DNA from: Paragonimus skrjabini miyazakii
Lineage: Eukaryota > Platyhelminthes > Trematoda > Plagiorchiida > Troglotrematidae
Direction: 5' to 3'
NCBI GenBank assembly: GCA_014338405.1
Contig: JTDE01000123.1
Span: forward strand, 62,001-126,000
Length of the DNA stretch: 64,000 bases
Part shown: piece by piece, positions 1 to 11,100 of the stretch
How positions within the stretch are numbered: the first letter of the stretch is position 1
Layout: every line of letters starts with the position of its first letter
Program-made: the position numbers and the translations under genes
The notes under the pieces: generated by a model
Told to the model about the DNA's origin: nothing
Database searches by the model: none
Seen by the model: only the letters and a program-made list of their open reading frames with translations

Positions 1-794
1 CTCAGTACAACATGGAAGAAACCTGAGGAGTAATGTGCGTAAAAATTAAAGCTTACAAACTCTCTGAATGACCATTGTTTGTCTCGTTTTTTCGCATATC
101 CCCTTTGGCTCTTCTTCATCAGGACTGGTAAAATCAGAACGTGTTATGGAACACTAACCCAATGAAAATACACTGAGACAAAGGCCACGCTGACTGTCCC
201 GTTGAGTACAGCTCATTCAAGAGAAGATTGACTGGCAGGTTTACAAAAGTGTTAGAAGTGGCCGGAATTCTACTTTACCTTCAGAAATGTATGTGAAAGC
301 TGTCGGTATTTCACAATTTCGCACCTATTAGTTGTAAGGCCAGGGTCATCGTGACTTATGAGGCACACAAATGTGCGTTTTATAAATGTACTACTGAATA
401 ATGGCCAGTAAGCACCAAATAAACAAAACGTTTTATTGAAGAGGCCACTGGAAATGGCGCTTACCTGAACAACATCGGACAATAATAATCACGGAAAGTT
501 TGATGTGAAAATACTGAGTGTGACATAGTTATTCATTTTTATTGGGGGGTGAGCTTCATGATATCCAGTCACAAATCAACCGGACTTACTGTTTTTAGTG
601 TTTAAAATTTTCGTATTATTTTCCAAGCGCGTTAACAAACACAACCTTTCAATTTACTTCAGCAGCTGCAGTTTATGTTTGACAAACATAACTGTTATTT
701 GTGTTAAACATTTTAGTGAAAAAGACATAATGCGTTGAAATAAAGCCTGTGCTCATCTTCATTATACCAACTAATGAGTATCAGAAAAATGATG
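1..794. other. No gene recognised
   Basis: AT-rich sequence. At 86-122 (minus strand) another CTGATGA...GAAA spacing occurs, possibly a further decayed PLE end. The 70-codon frame at 270-482 has no protein-like character. Confidence 0.4.
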
Positions 795-835
795 CAGCGA
801 ACGAGCTCGTTTTCAGTTATTCACCATCAGACTAG
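795..835 (-). repeat. PLE 3' tail motif
   Basis: The minus strand reads CTGATGGTGAATAACTGAAA and then AACGAGCTCGTT, a perfect 12-base palindrome. Related sequence recurs at 46693-46722 (+), 46186-46203 (-) and 55524-55560 (+), each time near PLE material, so it is taken as a conserved part of the element's 3' end. The CTGATGR...GAAA arrangement resembles a hammerhead ribozyme core with a short stem III; see the findings. Confidence 0.5.
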
Positions 836-1016
836 TTACATAACATTTGTATGAACCAGAATTGTCAGAGTGAAACGAACAAAAACAAGTAACAAGTTCA
901 ACTGAGGTCAAGCATGTCAGAGGCAGACATGCGGACAACGTTCTGATACGATTACGTCACAATTATGATTCAACTGGAATCGTTGCTCTTTGATCAGTCA
1001 CGATGTGGATGGTTGG

Positions 1017-1380
1017 TCATGGCAACCTCAACGTCTGAACAAAGTACTTCTTCGCGCAGAAGGGTGAATTTAGTAGAATTCCGATCGCCTCATCTGTGGA
1101 AAAATTTCGGCATCTGACAGCTTTTGAGTGACCACTGTTGACTCGGTAAATCGGACAAAAAGAGGAGTCCAGGTTGACAGTGTGATATATATCAACGAAG
1201 TGTGCAACAGTTGCGCTGGTAATTGTCTTGGTGACTCCGCTACTGATCCGGGCCAAATGATGCTCACGGATACGTTCAGATAAGAGCCTGGTTGTGCGAC
1301 CCGCGTAACTAGTTCCACAGGGACAAGTAAATGAGTATACACAAAAAAACCCTCAGAAACGGTCACTTTATCCTTTAACC
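1017..1380 (-). pseudogene. PLE GIY-YIG endonuclease domain (frameshifted)
   Basis: Two minus-strand frames join here. The frame ending near 1326 reads KDKVTVSEGFFVYTHLL; the other, from about 1325 down to 1017, reads CPCGTSYAGRTTR then LLSERIREH and ends in a stop at 1017. The pattern CxCxxxYxGRTxRxLxxRxxEH is the PLE version of the GIY-YIG nuclease core, with the catalytic Arg and His-Glu region recognisable. A one-base shift at about 1320-1330 separates the halves. In an active element this domain nicks the target DNA to provide a primer. Its position C-terminal to the RT and linker supports the assignment. What follows the EH motif is poorly conserved. Confidence 0.75.
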
Positions 1381-1429
1381 GTAAATGCAGGGCTGGAATA
1401 GAGTTGAAACAGACACGTAATTTGGCAGC

Positions 1430-1800
1430 TTAGAATGTTCTATTGACAACAGTGTTAAGTCTCTTAATGATTGTTTCGGAAAGCGTATACCCTTTGAATG
1501 GTAATGAAAGAAATGCTGTCTTCTTTTCCGCTAGGGTCATCTTATCCTGTTTCTCACGACTTTGCATAGTCTTGTCTACAAAACGCTCTGGATAGTCATT
1601 TTGTAAGAAAAGTGTGCGTAGGAACAATAGTTCATCGGAGACCGTATGTTGTGTACATATTCTCATTGCTCTATTAGTCAAGCAGTTTATGCGATTTCTT
1701 TTCTGCCTTAGAGGAGAAAACCTGCGGAAATGAATATGCTGCCCATTCCAGGTCTCTTTCCTATAGATTTTGCGTCGAACCTATCCATCGGCATTTCGCA
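1430..1800 (-). pseudogene. PLE linker between RT and endonuclease
   Basis: Minus-strand translation gives ETWNGQHIHFRRFSPLRQKR (frame open near 1760-1690), then TNRAMRICTQHTVSDELLFL and FLQNDYPERFVDK. This is the conserved PLE connector whose usual form is T[W/F]TGxYxxFxSFxPxxYKxxLxxxL, followed by an EL..L...NGYP.RFI.K segment. The last part ends FLSLPFKGYTLSETIIKRLN, the stretch that normally leads into the nuclease. It is an internal part of the same polyprotein as the neighbouring RT and GIY-YIG pieces, in a different frame from the RT, so at least one indel or stop separates them. No separate function is implied. Confidence 0.75.
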
Positions 1801-1831
1801 GACGAGTACGTTTAGGAAGTCTAGTTGATCG

Positions 1832-2488
1832 TTACGTTAAGCTTTTATTGTTCTTGTGGGCCGAGTTGAAAATCGCTAAGATTTCCGTTGGGTTAGCATT
1901 TTCGCCAACTATACATATGATATCATTCATATATCGCTTATAAACAAGAAATCCACAAATGGTTTCTTCTAACTGGCCATTCTCAAGCTTCGGCGTGAAG
2001 GTGTCTGCAAACAACAGCTCCAATGGGGCCCCCATTGGCACACCATCCATTTGTCGATATAGCTCTCCACTGAATTTAAACTGTATGCTATGGGTGCAAA
2101 AGTACAATAGCTGTTTTAGTTGTTGTGGAGTTGTACAGACATCTAGGTTGTTACTCACGATATAATCACATAGATATTCCTTCCTGTCTCCCAGTGGAAC
2201 ATTTGTAAACAAGGATGATGCATCCAGAGGAAGCATTTGTTGTCCGATAAGGTTTAGCCTGTTGATTGCATTGATGAATTTAAAGGGGTCTCGTAGGCTG
2301 TTTCGACAACTTCTGCCTGACGGGTTCGACGAGATAAGACAACTGTTTAGCCAGTGAGTGGTCTTGTGAATTGCGCTTGTCCAAAATAGGTCGAAAAGGT
2401 ATACCCATTTTGTGAACTTTCGGTAATCCGTAAAGCCTGAGAATTGTGGTTCCAATTGATCGAAGGCTTTCGAAAATTGGGGAATCAA
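1832..2488 (-). pseudogene. PLE reverse transcriptase domain (broken)
   Basis: This 218-codon open stretch encodes the RT core. DASSLFTNVPLGD (around residue 88) is the PLE form of RT motif A. QMDGVPMGAPLELLFADTF (around residue 145) corresponds to the PLE [R/Q]xDGVxMGxPL motif B. KRYMNDIICIV (around residue 183) sits where the catalytic YxDD should be. The first aspartate of that motif is Asn here, so the polymerase could not work. The frame closes at 1832, just after the NSAHKNNKSLT segment, and coding similarity resumes in another frame at about 1800. It would synthesise cDNA by target-primed or telomere-like priming in an active element. The class call is secure, and inactivity follows directly from the motif change and the downstream shift. 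Confidence 0.85.
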
Positions 2489-4280
2489 TTGTCTAGTTTT
2501 GCTTTGGAGAACGCAGTATTTTCGACAACGCCTTCTCTACCTGAGGGGTACTGTTTTCGTTTTTCTGATTATCGCGTGGATTTTTAACCAGTAAATATCC
2601 TAAAACACCACTGGATTCTATCGAGTGCAGAAAGAACCAAAATTCTTAATCCACTTTCCGATGACAATTTGGGATATTACCTTTTGGAAATGGTGAATAA
2701 CAAAACATGAGTTTGATATATTTGTTAACGATCGATACTGTTTCCATTTTCACTGTCGTCCGCAAGTTCCCCAACGAATCTAGTCAATTATCAATCCATT
2801 TGGAGAATTTTCGCTTGTCCGACTGAAAGGAATTACCTTGAAAGTTTAGTCCTGCAAACCATTTGCAGCCTTGGTAGACCCGCCAATAAGAGGATGTACA
2901 AGTTGTTGGAGGACCGGCAATGTAGACTGTTTCCTGTGTTTGTCGAGGCTTCGACTGTAATGTCAACCTGTCATTATGAACCTAACAGATTTACCTCAGC
3001 TTCTGCTCAAACCAGTACGTACACTCGTATACGTGGATGCTGGTGCATACACACGATTTGTGAGAATCCTAAGAGAAGAAAAATGAACAGTCAACACATC
3101 CATCAGTTGTCAAAGCGCTGGATATGATGACAGTGAAGTACGGCCTAGGATTCAAAACCTGTGCAAGCTACTTATGCTTTTGAAGCAATTATTCACAGCA
3201 GACACAATGTATCCACTGGTTTTTTTAATAATTCTTGAATGAGTAGCATTTGTTCTAGTGAGCGGATAGCACTAGACAAGGATCCATCAGAATTACCATA
3301 CCTGTGCGCCAACCTATGCTTTCATACCCTAACTCAAACCCCTAATCGAAAGAAATGCACAGCTTTTCTGTCCCCTTCTTCTTCGTCAACAACCCGTCTG
3401 TTTGCGTTTACCCGCCACCCAAACCTAGTTAGTGTCTTTCCCCAAATGATTAGGGAAGTAGGACGAGGGTGGTCAGCTTGCTAATTTTCCACTACTGTTG
3501 TCAATCTCAATTGGGTAATGATGATTGAGAGACAAAATTGGTCCAGACGAGAAAATTTCCGTCACATACAGCCTGTCAATCATCATTTTTCTGCGAAAGT
3601 GGGGATATGATGGAATGGGATGGCATTGTGGGTGGTGGCTGGTGGAGTTGGTACTAAGACGTGATGGACCGGTCAATGGGCTCGCCTATTCGGTGAGATT
3701 CGTGTCAGCGGAAGAGAGGGAAAAATTCCAAATTAGTTAGCTATCAGTCAACTATGCGTGTTAGAAAACAAGGAGGAGGACTTTCGTTAGCAAGCATTTT
3801 CTCGGAGTGCGCATGGTTGGTTGTTTAGAATGGGCTAGTATGGGGAAGATACAATCTGGGCGAAAGGCGTCTTGTCAGCAGCGACCTGGTTTGTCAACAG
3901 TTATCGATCAATCAAGCAGTTTCTAACCAACCGGAAATTACCTTTGGAGTGACGGGATTGTGGACATGCTTTCGAGTGGTTTTATTTGATCAAAAATTAA
4001 ACAAAATTTTTTTACCATTAGCATTCGGTTATCGAAAAAATTAAAGAAAATTACTGACCCTCAAATCGAAGATTCATTTTGTGGAAACATATCGGTAACT
4101 CCGTGCACGGTACGATTTTCCCGCAACATTTTCTCGCATCATCGGATCTAAGCGCGGACAATATCAGTAGCAACTATAGCATGTAATAGGTAACTTCGCA
4201 CACAAGAATTTACTGCGAGGTCAGCAACCTAACTACACAAAGGTCTTTACTTAAGAAGTTGTTTATAACGGACCAGATAC
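2489..4280. other. No gene recognised; possible upstream part of the PLE
   Basis: 2489-3000 may be degenerate upstream sequence of the minus-strand PLE, but every frame is interrupted and no motif could be named. 3240-3740 is richer in C and G on alternate strands, with a C/T-rich run around 3360-3430. Short open frames overlap on both strands and show no recognisable domain. Confidence 0.35.
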
Positions 4281-5560
4281 TTTGAATCACTACGGTCATC
4301 ACTGTCTGTTTTCACTATATCGGTCGGATCATCAGGCTGTTTTGATTACTGATGTGGTCTTAAATGTAGCACCCCAACCAGAGCAACTTCGTTTCTGTTA
4401 CAGCACATCCAGTGTCCAGAACCAGATTTCACCCAACTGCCATCAGGATATATCTACCAGACTACCTACTCGTTGAACAGAATTAAGCCTTCAGTTCATA
4501 CATCCGATCGATCGTTACGCCGACCAGCTCCTGCTCATGGTTTTAGCCAAGTGCCCGATTATCGCTTCAGTGCTCGTTTACCGTCCAACATCCCTTATTC
4601 TACGACCAAATTTTCCCCAATTCAGCCTTTGTTGATCTTGGTTCTAAGCGTTTGGGATAAATATTTTGCGAACGGCCTCACTTATCTTCGATCTGAGGCA
4701 ATGAAGGACGTCAATTCGCCCATTGTGGCCTACTTGTTTGATGATGTGTTCTACTTCGTATACTTGGTCCTCATTACGGCGTTGTGAAAGGCGAAATGTT
4801 CGGGCACGTCTAATGAGGATATTTTTCACTTCCGCTCATGAGTTCCTTACCCGCGGGTTGTAATCAATCCCGCGGTCTTGACAACCGCCTTGATACTTGC
4901 TTCCAGAACATTGGTTCAAACTTCTGACATGCATTTGCCCCAATGAAACTGAAATAATGCTTGAATGGACGTCTACATCTTTTGCCGGTGCTTGGTCGAA
5001 CAGGTTGCTTGCAAACTAATTCTAAACACCTTCTGGGGTCTTGGTCGATTCTTGAGAGTTTATATATTAACCGAGGTGACTGCTGTTCAGTTTGGGTAGA
5101 CAGGAAGCTGTACAATGGGGCAAAGTACGTTCTTCCAGATAACCTTATAGAAACGAATTATAATCGTGGTTTAAAATTGTGTACGGATTTTGATGTCAGT
5201 CTTCCTTATTCCAGGAATTTTTGTCATTTAGTACTGATTTGCATTCATAGCCCTTCTGATGTCCAAGTAATGCTAACAGATGAAGCGGGATCTTGACAAG
5301 ATTGTCTTGAATAAGCTGCGTTCACATACTGATGAAGTGGGCCTGAACATTTCAATAAGTAGTGTCGGTTATTGCCATCAGTTTGTGAACTTACTGCGCA
5401 TACCCAGTATAATCCGGGGACTGCATATCGTTGACCATGGATCCAGTTTAAAACCGTCCAGCAGTCGTAGGTTTCTGTTGTTACGATCTGAACACCACGA
5501 CATTCCTATCCACGTACTTTCAAGCACAGTGTCATTATGGCTGTCGTTAGGATGATGTTT
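4281..5560. other. Cluster of short open frames, unrecognised
   Basis: Several adjacent open frames of 61-111 codons lie on both strands here (for example 4961-5296 plus, 4864-5115 minus, 5280-5555 plus), with somewhat higher GC than the surroundings. The density suggests a decayed transposable element rather than a host gene. No catalytic motif of an RT, integrase or transposase could be identified in any frame. Confidence 0.3.
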
Positions 5561-5766
5561 ACTCCGTTATCCGTTCGTAACAAAACCTCGTTCAACAAAT
5601 TTATTTTACGTCCATATCTTCAGGTTGACTGAAGAGATTCGCCTGCAACTTTATGAGGCAGAGTTAAAGAGATAGTTATCTCGTGTCCTCTCAGAAGTAT
5701 CGGATAGCCTGAGCCATACTCGTATGTAAAAATGACTGAGTTTCAGTTAGGTCAAGTAGGTCATGC

Positions 5767-5912
5767 ATAATGTGAGGTGAGTAAAGTAGTGATCAACGAG
5801 GTTGCCTCATGAAAGTCTGATAAGATTTCAACTCCATCTTTGGAAACGATATGCACTACTCACAGGTAAAACTAATAGGAATTCTCAAGAACGAAAGCTG
5901 TGTCTACTGCTT
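5767..5912 (+). mobile_element. tRNA-derived SINE (family A), diverged copy
   Basis: The order AATGTGAGGT, GTAGTGATCAAC, GGTTGCCTCATGAAA, ATGCACTAC, AAGAACGAAA and CTACTGCTT matches, in sequence and spacing, the copies at 14100-14234 and 59775-59915 read on the opposite strand. The tRNA-like box A is heavily mutated here. No target-site duplication was established. Confidence 0.6.
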
Positions 5913-7500
5913 CAATTTGAAAGTGAATGACCAAAAATCAACTGTGAACGTAATAGCTGCGACTAGATGGTATTGCTGTTCGGTTTATTGTCAGTGAGAC
6001 TGACCTCATCTGGACAACTTTCGATATGGTGAAAATGCGGTGGAAATATCATATCTTCAACCGTTTTATTCTGTGAAATCTATAACAACATTTCAATAAA
6101 GAAGCACATTCTTATTGAAAATCGTCTAACGATGTAAAACATCAGTCTATTATGCGAATTATTTCAGCTATCTGCACACTACTGTTGGTGACGGGACACC
6201 TCAAAAATGTTTAGCCAGGAGTAACAGACCAAAAGAATGTACCGTTAACAAGTGAAGAACTACTCACAGAAGTGAGAGTGGCTTGATCGAATTTTATAGA
6301 ATGAACCCACCAATCTGTGAACTACTGAGAAATTTACCACGATTCACTTAAACAGTCAATTTGTACACTAACTTTACTTTGATCTGTCGGGTTCACCGAT
6401 GCATATTATCTCTCCTCACACCGACAGATTTCAATCTGCTGGTTTTCATAGGTTACCTGCTTGAAATATATCCAACCCGGTTTCCGAACAAGTGTGTTAC
6501 GGGTCTAGTTGATAAAACTTCGTTTATATGGTTGTGTCAATAGTACTTCTGCGATGCTGTGCAAACAGTTGAAGCAATCTGTATATAGTCATACACACAA
6601 GAATACACACATACATATACATGCGCACAGTGGAGTATCTCAACATCGTCAGCATGACATATGGGATTTGACAGGCGATCACCCGTCTGTCGCAGATGAC
6701 GGATGAAGGACGCGAGCATGATGATGGTTGTGGCACGGCCCTCGATTGTGATGATGGTTTTGGTAGGACGATTGGTGCTCATAAATCGCGCGCCTGTGTG
6801 TCCTTAATCGGTAGCGTCCTGTCCCCCCTTCTCCTCCTACTCAGCATCAATATCCGCTCCTGTCATGTTGTTACAACTTTGGAGCCCGTCAGTCGAATGT
6901 CCACAGTCGGTCATGGCAGCACGGCAACTGTCACAAATCATCAGCTCAGTGCATCCCACCAAAAGCATCTCAGCGTAGTGATGCGCGCAAAATGGTTGGT
7001 GAGGTTTTGACTGAGGACACACGTGATACTCGGACTCGGGCAATCTGGTTTAAATAAAATGACCTAACAAACCAAACAGCAGTCTGTCCGGAGCAGGATA
7101 CTGATCGGAAGTGACAATTCGACAGTCTGTCCACTTGTCCAGCGTTTTGGCTCAAACCAAATTTGATGTATTCCGTCACATGGAATTTGTTTGGGAAGAA
7201 TTCACCTTGCGAATAACGACAAGCAGTGAACAGAGCCCAGGCACACATCGTCTAATTTCTATTTGGCCCAAATGATTTGAAATTGTAAAAGTGTTTAAAC
7301 CAGCGCTTCATTATCCTCATCATGCTAGAAACGGAATAAATTATAATTCTTTTGGTAAGAAACCTCTGCTATTTGTTGTGGTCTCCTGATTATGCAAAAT
7401 GACAGTCTTGGGTCCTCGCGGAACAATGTAACAGGAAAAAACATTGGTGTATCAGCAGTCCATATAAAGTTATTTGACACGTTTGAAGTTGAGTGTTACG
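5913..7500. other. No gene recognised; CA-rich stretch at 6590-6640
   Basis: An interrupted CA/TA microsatellite lies at about 6590-6640. 6690-7030 is GC-richer with overlapping frames on three phases (up to 104 codons), none with a recognisable motif; it could be an unclassified repeat. Confidence 0.35.
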
Positions 7501-7816
7501 CAACGCTCCTGTAGCGCTCAGATTACCGAAACATTCTCGGGTAATCAGTAATCCTGTTTGGGACGAACCAGTCACAGCGAATTAGCGGTTGTCCCACTTG
7601 CTGGTAGATAGAGTGGAATTTGGCTGTTATAAATTGAACAAAACTCACCAACGCAATACCGTCGCACTTTTCCAGGCATGAATGCGATTTTTTGTAGAAG
7701 ATTAGGTGAAGGGTATAACCGAATTTGAAAGTTGCGGTCAGTTTGCATTCTACAAACATTTTATACTGCAAGCTATCAATCAGTTTTCTTTTAAAGCAAC
7801 CGCTTTTGTGACTCAC

Positions 7817-7991
7817 ACGAACCTCTGAACTAATTGTTTTGAGTACCAAGCAGCAGAAAGAACTTATTATGCCCAACAGAAAACTTGCTAGTAAAAAGTA
7901 TCTTACCCATGGTTTAGAACCGTTTATCCGTAATATAACTATGGGCAACCTTGGCACAGCAAGTGAAAGAGTTGTGAAAGTAGCAGCCCCG
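7817..7991 (-). CDS. Possible internal exon of a multi-pass membrane protein
   Basis: Within a 204-codon open frame (7523-8137, minus), residues about 50-107 are strikingly hydrophobic and protein-like. A segment around ATFTTLSLAVPRLPIVI is followed by the loop NGSKPWVRY and a second helix FLLASFLLGIISSFCCLVL. This spacing resembles TM3, loop 2 and TM4 of a class A GPCR, with PRL where DRY would be. A strong donor (CGT|GTGAGT, intron at 7816) closes the proposed exon, and a weaker AG acceptor would open it at 7991. Partner exons were not found. It could equally be another membrane protein, or chance hydrophobic coding in AT-rich DNA. Confidence 0.3.
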
Positions 7992-8149
7992 CTTATTGAG
8001 TGAAAGCAGTTTAAGTAAACACAGTTCACACCGATTGATTCCGTGTATTTTGTTACAATTAGATATATAACTTTCTTTAGATAATGAGCCAATTTGTACG
8101 CCACTTTAAAAGAGGACGCTTTACAGTTGGCTTGCATCCTGGTTAGATT

Positions 8150-11100
8150 TCCTTATCTGACTCGGACACCAACACTTTGGGGGTTGCTTGGTAGAATTCT
8201 GAAGTAGGCGTTGCCTAAGGTCTGTAGCATGTTTCACATATAGCTGACCAACCAGACTTACAAAATCAGTTTATTAGGAGGCTTCATTATTTAATCAAAA
8301 GCTTGGGTGCGCTATGGACGGTTTTGTGTGCCTTACGCCTGTACAGCTGATACAAGGGATGCCACTCTATCAAGCTCTCATTGAGCCTGGTTCTCGAATT
8401 GTATATGAGTCTTTAGTCTCAATCATACGCGAAAGGAATCCCAATAGAAGTTGATCACTCGTTAGCAAGACTCAACTACAAAGACGATTGTCGACACATA
8501 CCACTACAGCACTCATCCCAGTTCGTTTCATGACATCTTCACCAGGCATTTCCTCGAATGTTCAAACAAGCTGGTATGACTATGTTTCGCCGAATGTACT
8601 TCATGGAAGTTTAGCAACGCACGGCACAACATCGAAGCATAACACTGACAAAATTAGCATACAGCTTTGCTGATGCGGTTACTACGTTACAGTGAAATTT
8701 AGCTGTCTTGAAAGTACAAACCAAGACGTCTCGCAGACACAGAGTAACGGCAACCTATCTTCTGGTAATCAATCAGTTTGCATGTTACTTACAAGAAAAC
8801 AAATAACATCACGTCAACTTTTGGTTTTTAGCCAGTCACAGAAGGCACCCATCACAAATGGGCTGCTTTAAGTTAAGCACAGCAGGCGTAAACTGTAGCC
8901 ATTGAGATTTTGACCTTGGTCAGAAAATCTTTGTTACCATCTCCATGAACGTCGCTTTTCTAACTACTGCTGAAATGAAAGGACTAAACCATGAAACCTA
9001 TGATGAGATGGTTAAATTAATGCTTAAACTGAACAATTCACAACCTAAGTTTGGTACATTTGATCTGCAAGTTACACGTAACCAGATGAAACTGTTTTTT
9101 TATTTCACTATATGTCACATAGCTGCGACTACTTGAAACCAAGTGAAATATAATTAGAAGAATGTGTAGCATAAAACGATAGTGAACTTTCCTGACTGCA
9201 ACCGGGCCAATGACATCAGACCCTTTGGGTAAAGTCAGAAATTTCAGACCTCCATTCATAAAGTACTTGCAAACGATAGTAACGGAATCATTAAGTTGAC
9301 CTATTCACAGCTAATTAATCGTATTCCATATATCGGAGGTGTACTTCTGTGGGAAAAAACGAAAAATTCACCCCTCAAGGTGTATGAAGCATAATTATTT
9401 TGGTCCTTAAAGCATATTTAAGCATCCGCCGTACAGCGCAACTAATTTCATTGTCTGACGAACGAACAAATTAGCTTTCTGGTCAGCATGTCATTATGTT
9501 CAGTTTATTGTTTTGTTGCATGTCAATACACTTTTGGTAAAAATACAGTACTCACTGTTCAACGCCTGACTCAAAGAATTGAGTGTATTGTTAGCATGAT
9601 CTGATATGATAGAAGGCAGACCACAATGAAAATTTTATCATAAACTTGGCACTCAGATTCGAGCCTAAGTTTCTCTATCTGGAATTACTGACTTTGATGT
9701 GACTAATCCAAGAACCACGTGTTCGTGCCTTGCGATACTTGTGGTGCCAGTGATATACCACATGCCATATTTGTACAAAGATTGTTGAAACTGTTACAAA
9801 TTATCTGGTATTTGCAAATATTATTGAATTGCATGGTGCAAACAGCGACTAAGTTATGTATCTCCGTCGCGATTCTTTCTAAAACGAGTATTCATTTCTC
9901 ATAAATAGCAAAATAATCCATCACTGACGAAAGTGTCCAATGCTATCACTCGATACGCCCATATATCTCTGCAGCCCCTCCGAATAGCTTTGGCGAAAAC
10001 GATAGTGTAGATATCAACAAGTCATTAGTATTGTCAGTGGCGAATATCACAGTGCCGAATAAATGACACAGTTCGTCACTTACTGTGCGCTGATCGCTCG
10101 GGTTAGATGAATGGTTTCATAAAATCAAGGCAATTTTTAAATAATAATTGAAGCTAGATTGATTGCAATTATCAATGAGTAGTTCGACGGATTAGATAAT
10201 TTATAAGAGGCCCAGTTGTAAAACATCACAACTATAGTTAGATTCAAACCAGCGACAGAAACAGCATGTCCAAACATGGCAAGCGTTCTATCAGTCGAGC
10301 CACGATGAGAGCTCAAAAATTTCACATTTGTAGCTTCAAGGCTTCCAACGAGTTCCCTGCCGAAGTCTGACGGGTCATATCAGTAAAATAAATACCAGCA
10401 CTGTGGTTATTCACCATTGTATCCTAACATTCACGAAGCGTAAGATTGCCTCGAATAATAGTGACGTTCACCGTCCAGTTACGTGACTGTTCTTTTATAG
10501 TTCTGCACACATTAACTTGTTACTGTCACGTTGCCTTTGGGCGTAGGCCATTTATCAGTTTGTTACTACCTGGTGGCAAACTGACGTACAAAATTTTTAA
10601 TGAATATTTACAGGTTCATCGTTCTTGGCTCAATTGTCCAAAAGAGATTATCTAAGGTCTCATAGATAACAATTGTCAAAGTTAATATCGAATGATTGTT
10701 TCCTTTTCAAGGTATAATTGTTGCCTAAACCACGACTGACGGTTTTACATTTCTAAAGCAAGGTGATCTTTTAACATACAAACGGTACTTTCTAACTTGT
10801 TACGCGGTGTACTCATCAGTCTAGTTTGTGTAACACAGGAATACCGGGAAACAGCGTTCTTGTGATGAAAGGGTTCCAACAAATATCCTGTGGAAGGAAA
10901 CATCACGAACAAGCATAAAGCAAAAGCTCAGTCAGAAATACACACAGTTAACACAGAGGGGATCCAGAATGGTGCCGACAATACACGCAGTGATGTTACG
11001 TAACCATCCTGTATTTTATCAACTACTTGTTGTCTGCCCTATTCGACGAGTAAATTGCATCACACAAAAGCTATATTCATTTTTAGAAAAGCTCATTGTT

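Larger units (their letters stand above)
795..2488 (-). mobile_element. Penelope-like retroelement (PLE), decayed copy
   Basis: On the minus strand, pieces of one PLE polyprotein appear in the expected order: RT fingers/palm (2488 to 1832), a linker (about 1800 to 1430), a GIY-YIG endonuclease (about 1380 to 1017) and a 3' tail (835 to 795). PLEs are an RT class with an RT related to telomerase and a C-terminal GIY-YIG nuclease in place of the APE or integrase of other retroelements. The pieces lie in different frames, so this copy is dead. Upstream of 2488 (to about 3000) the minus strand may continue the element, but no N-terminal PLE motif could be read there. The domain order makes the class call strong; the exact family is not determined. 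Confidence 0.85.

Noticed and set aside
2784..2966. 60-codon minus frame as the PLE N-terminus
   Set aside because: It lacks the PPI.S..A..I pattern seen at 62574-62951 and no other PLE landmark is readable.
4644..4829. Chromodomain-like EDQVYEVEHII on the minus strand, suggesting an LTR-element integrase tail
   Set aside because: Only the first eleven residues fit; the aromatic cage and the WKG...TWE part are absent and no integrase or RT lies nearby.
6696..7043. Overlapping frames on both strands as a coding exon
   Set aside because: Three phases are open at once over the same bases, which points to base composition rather than selection.
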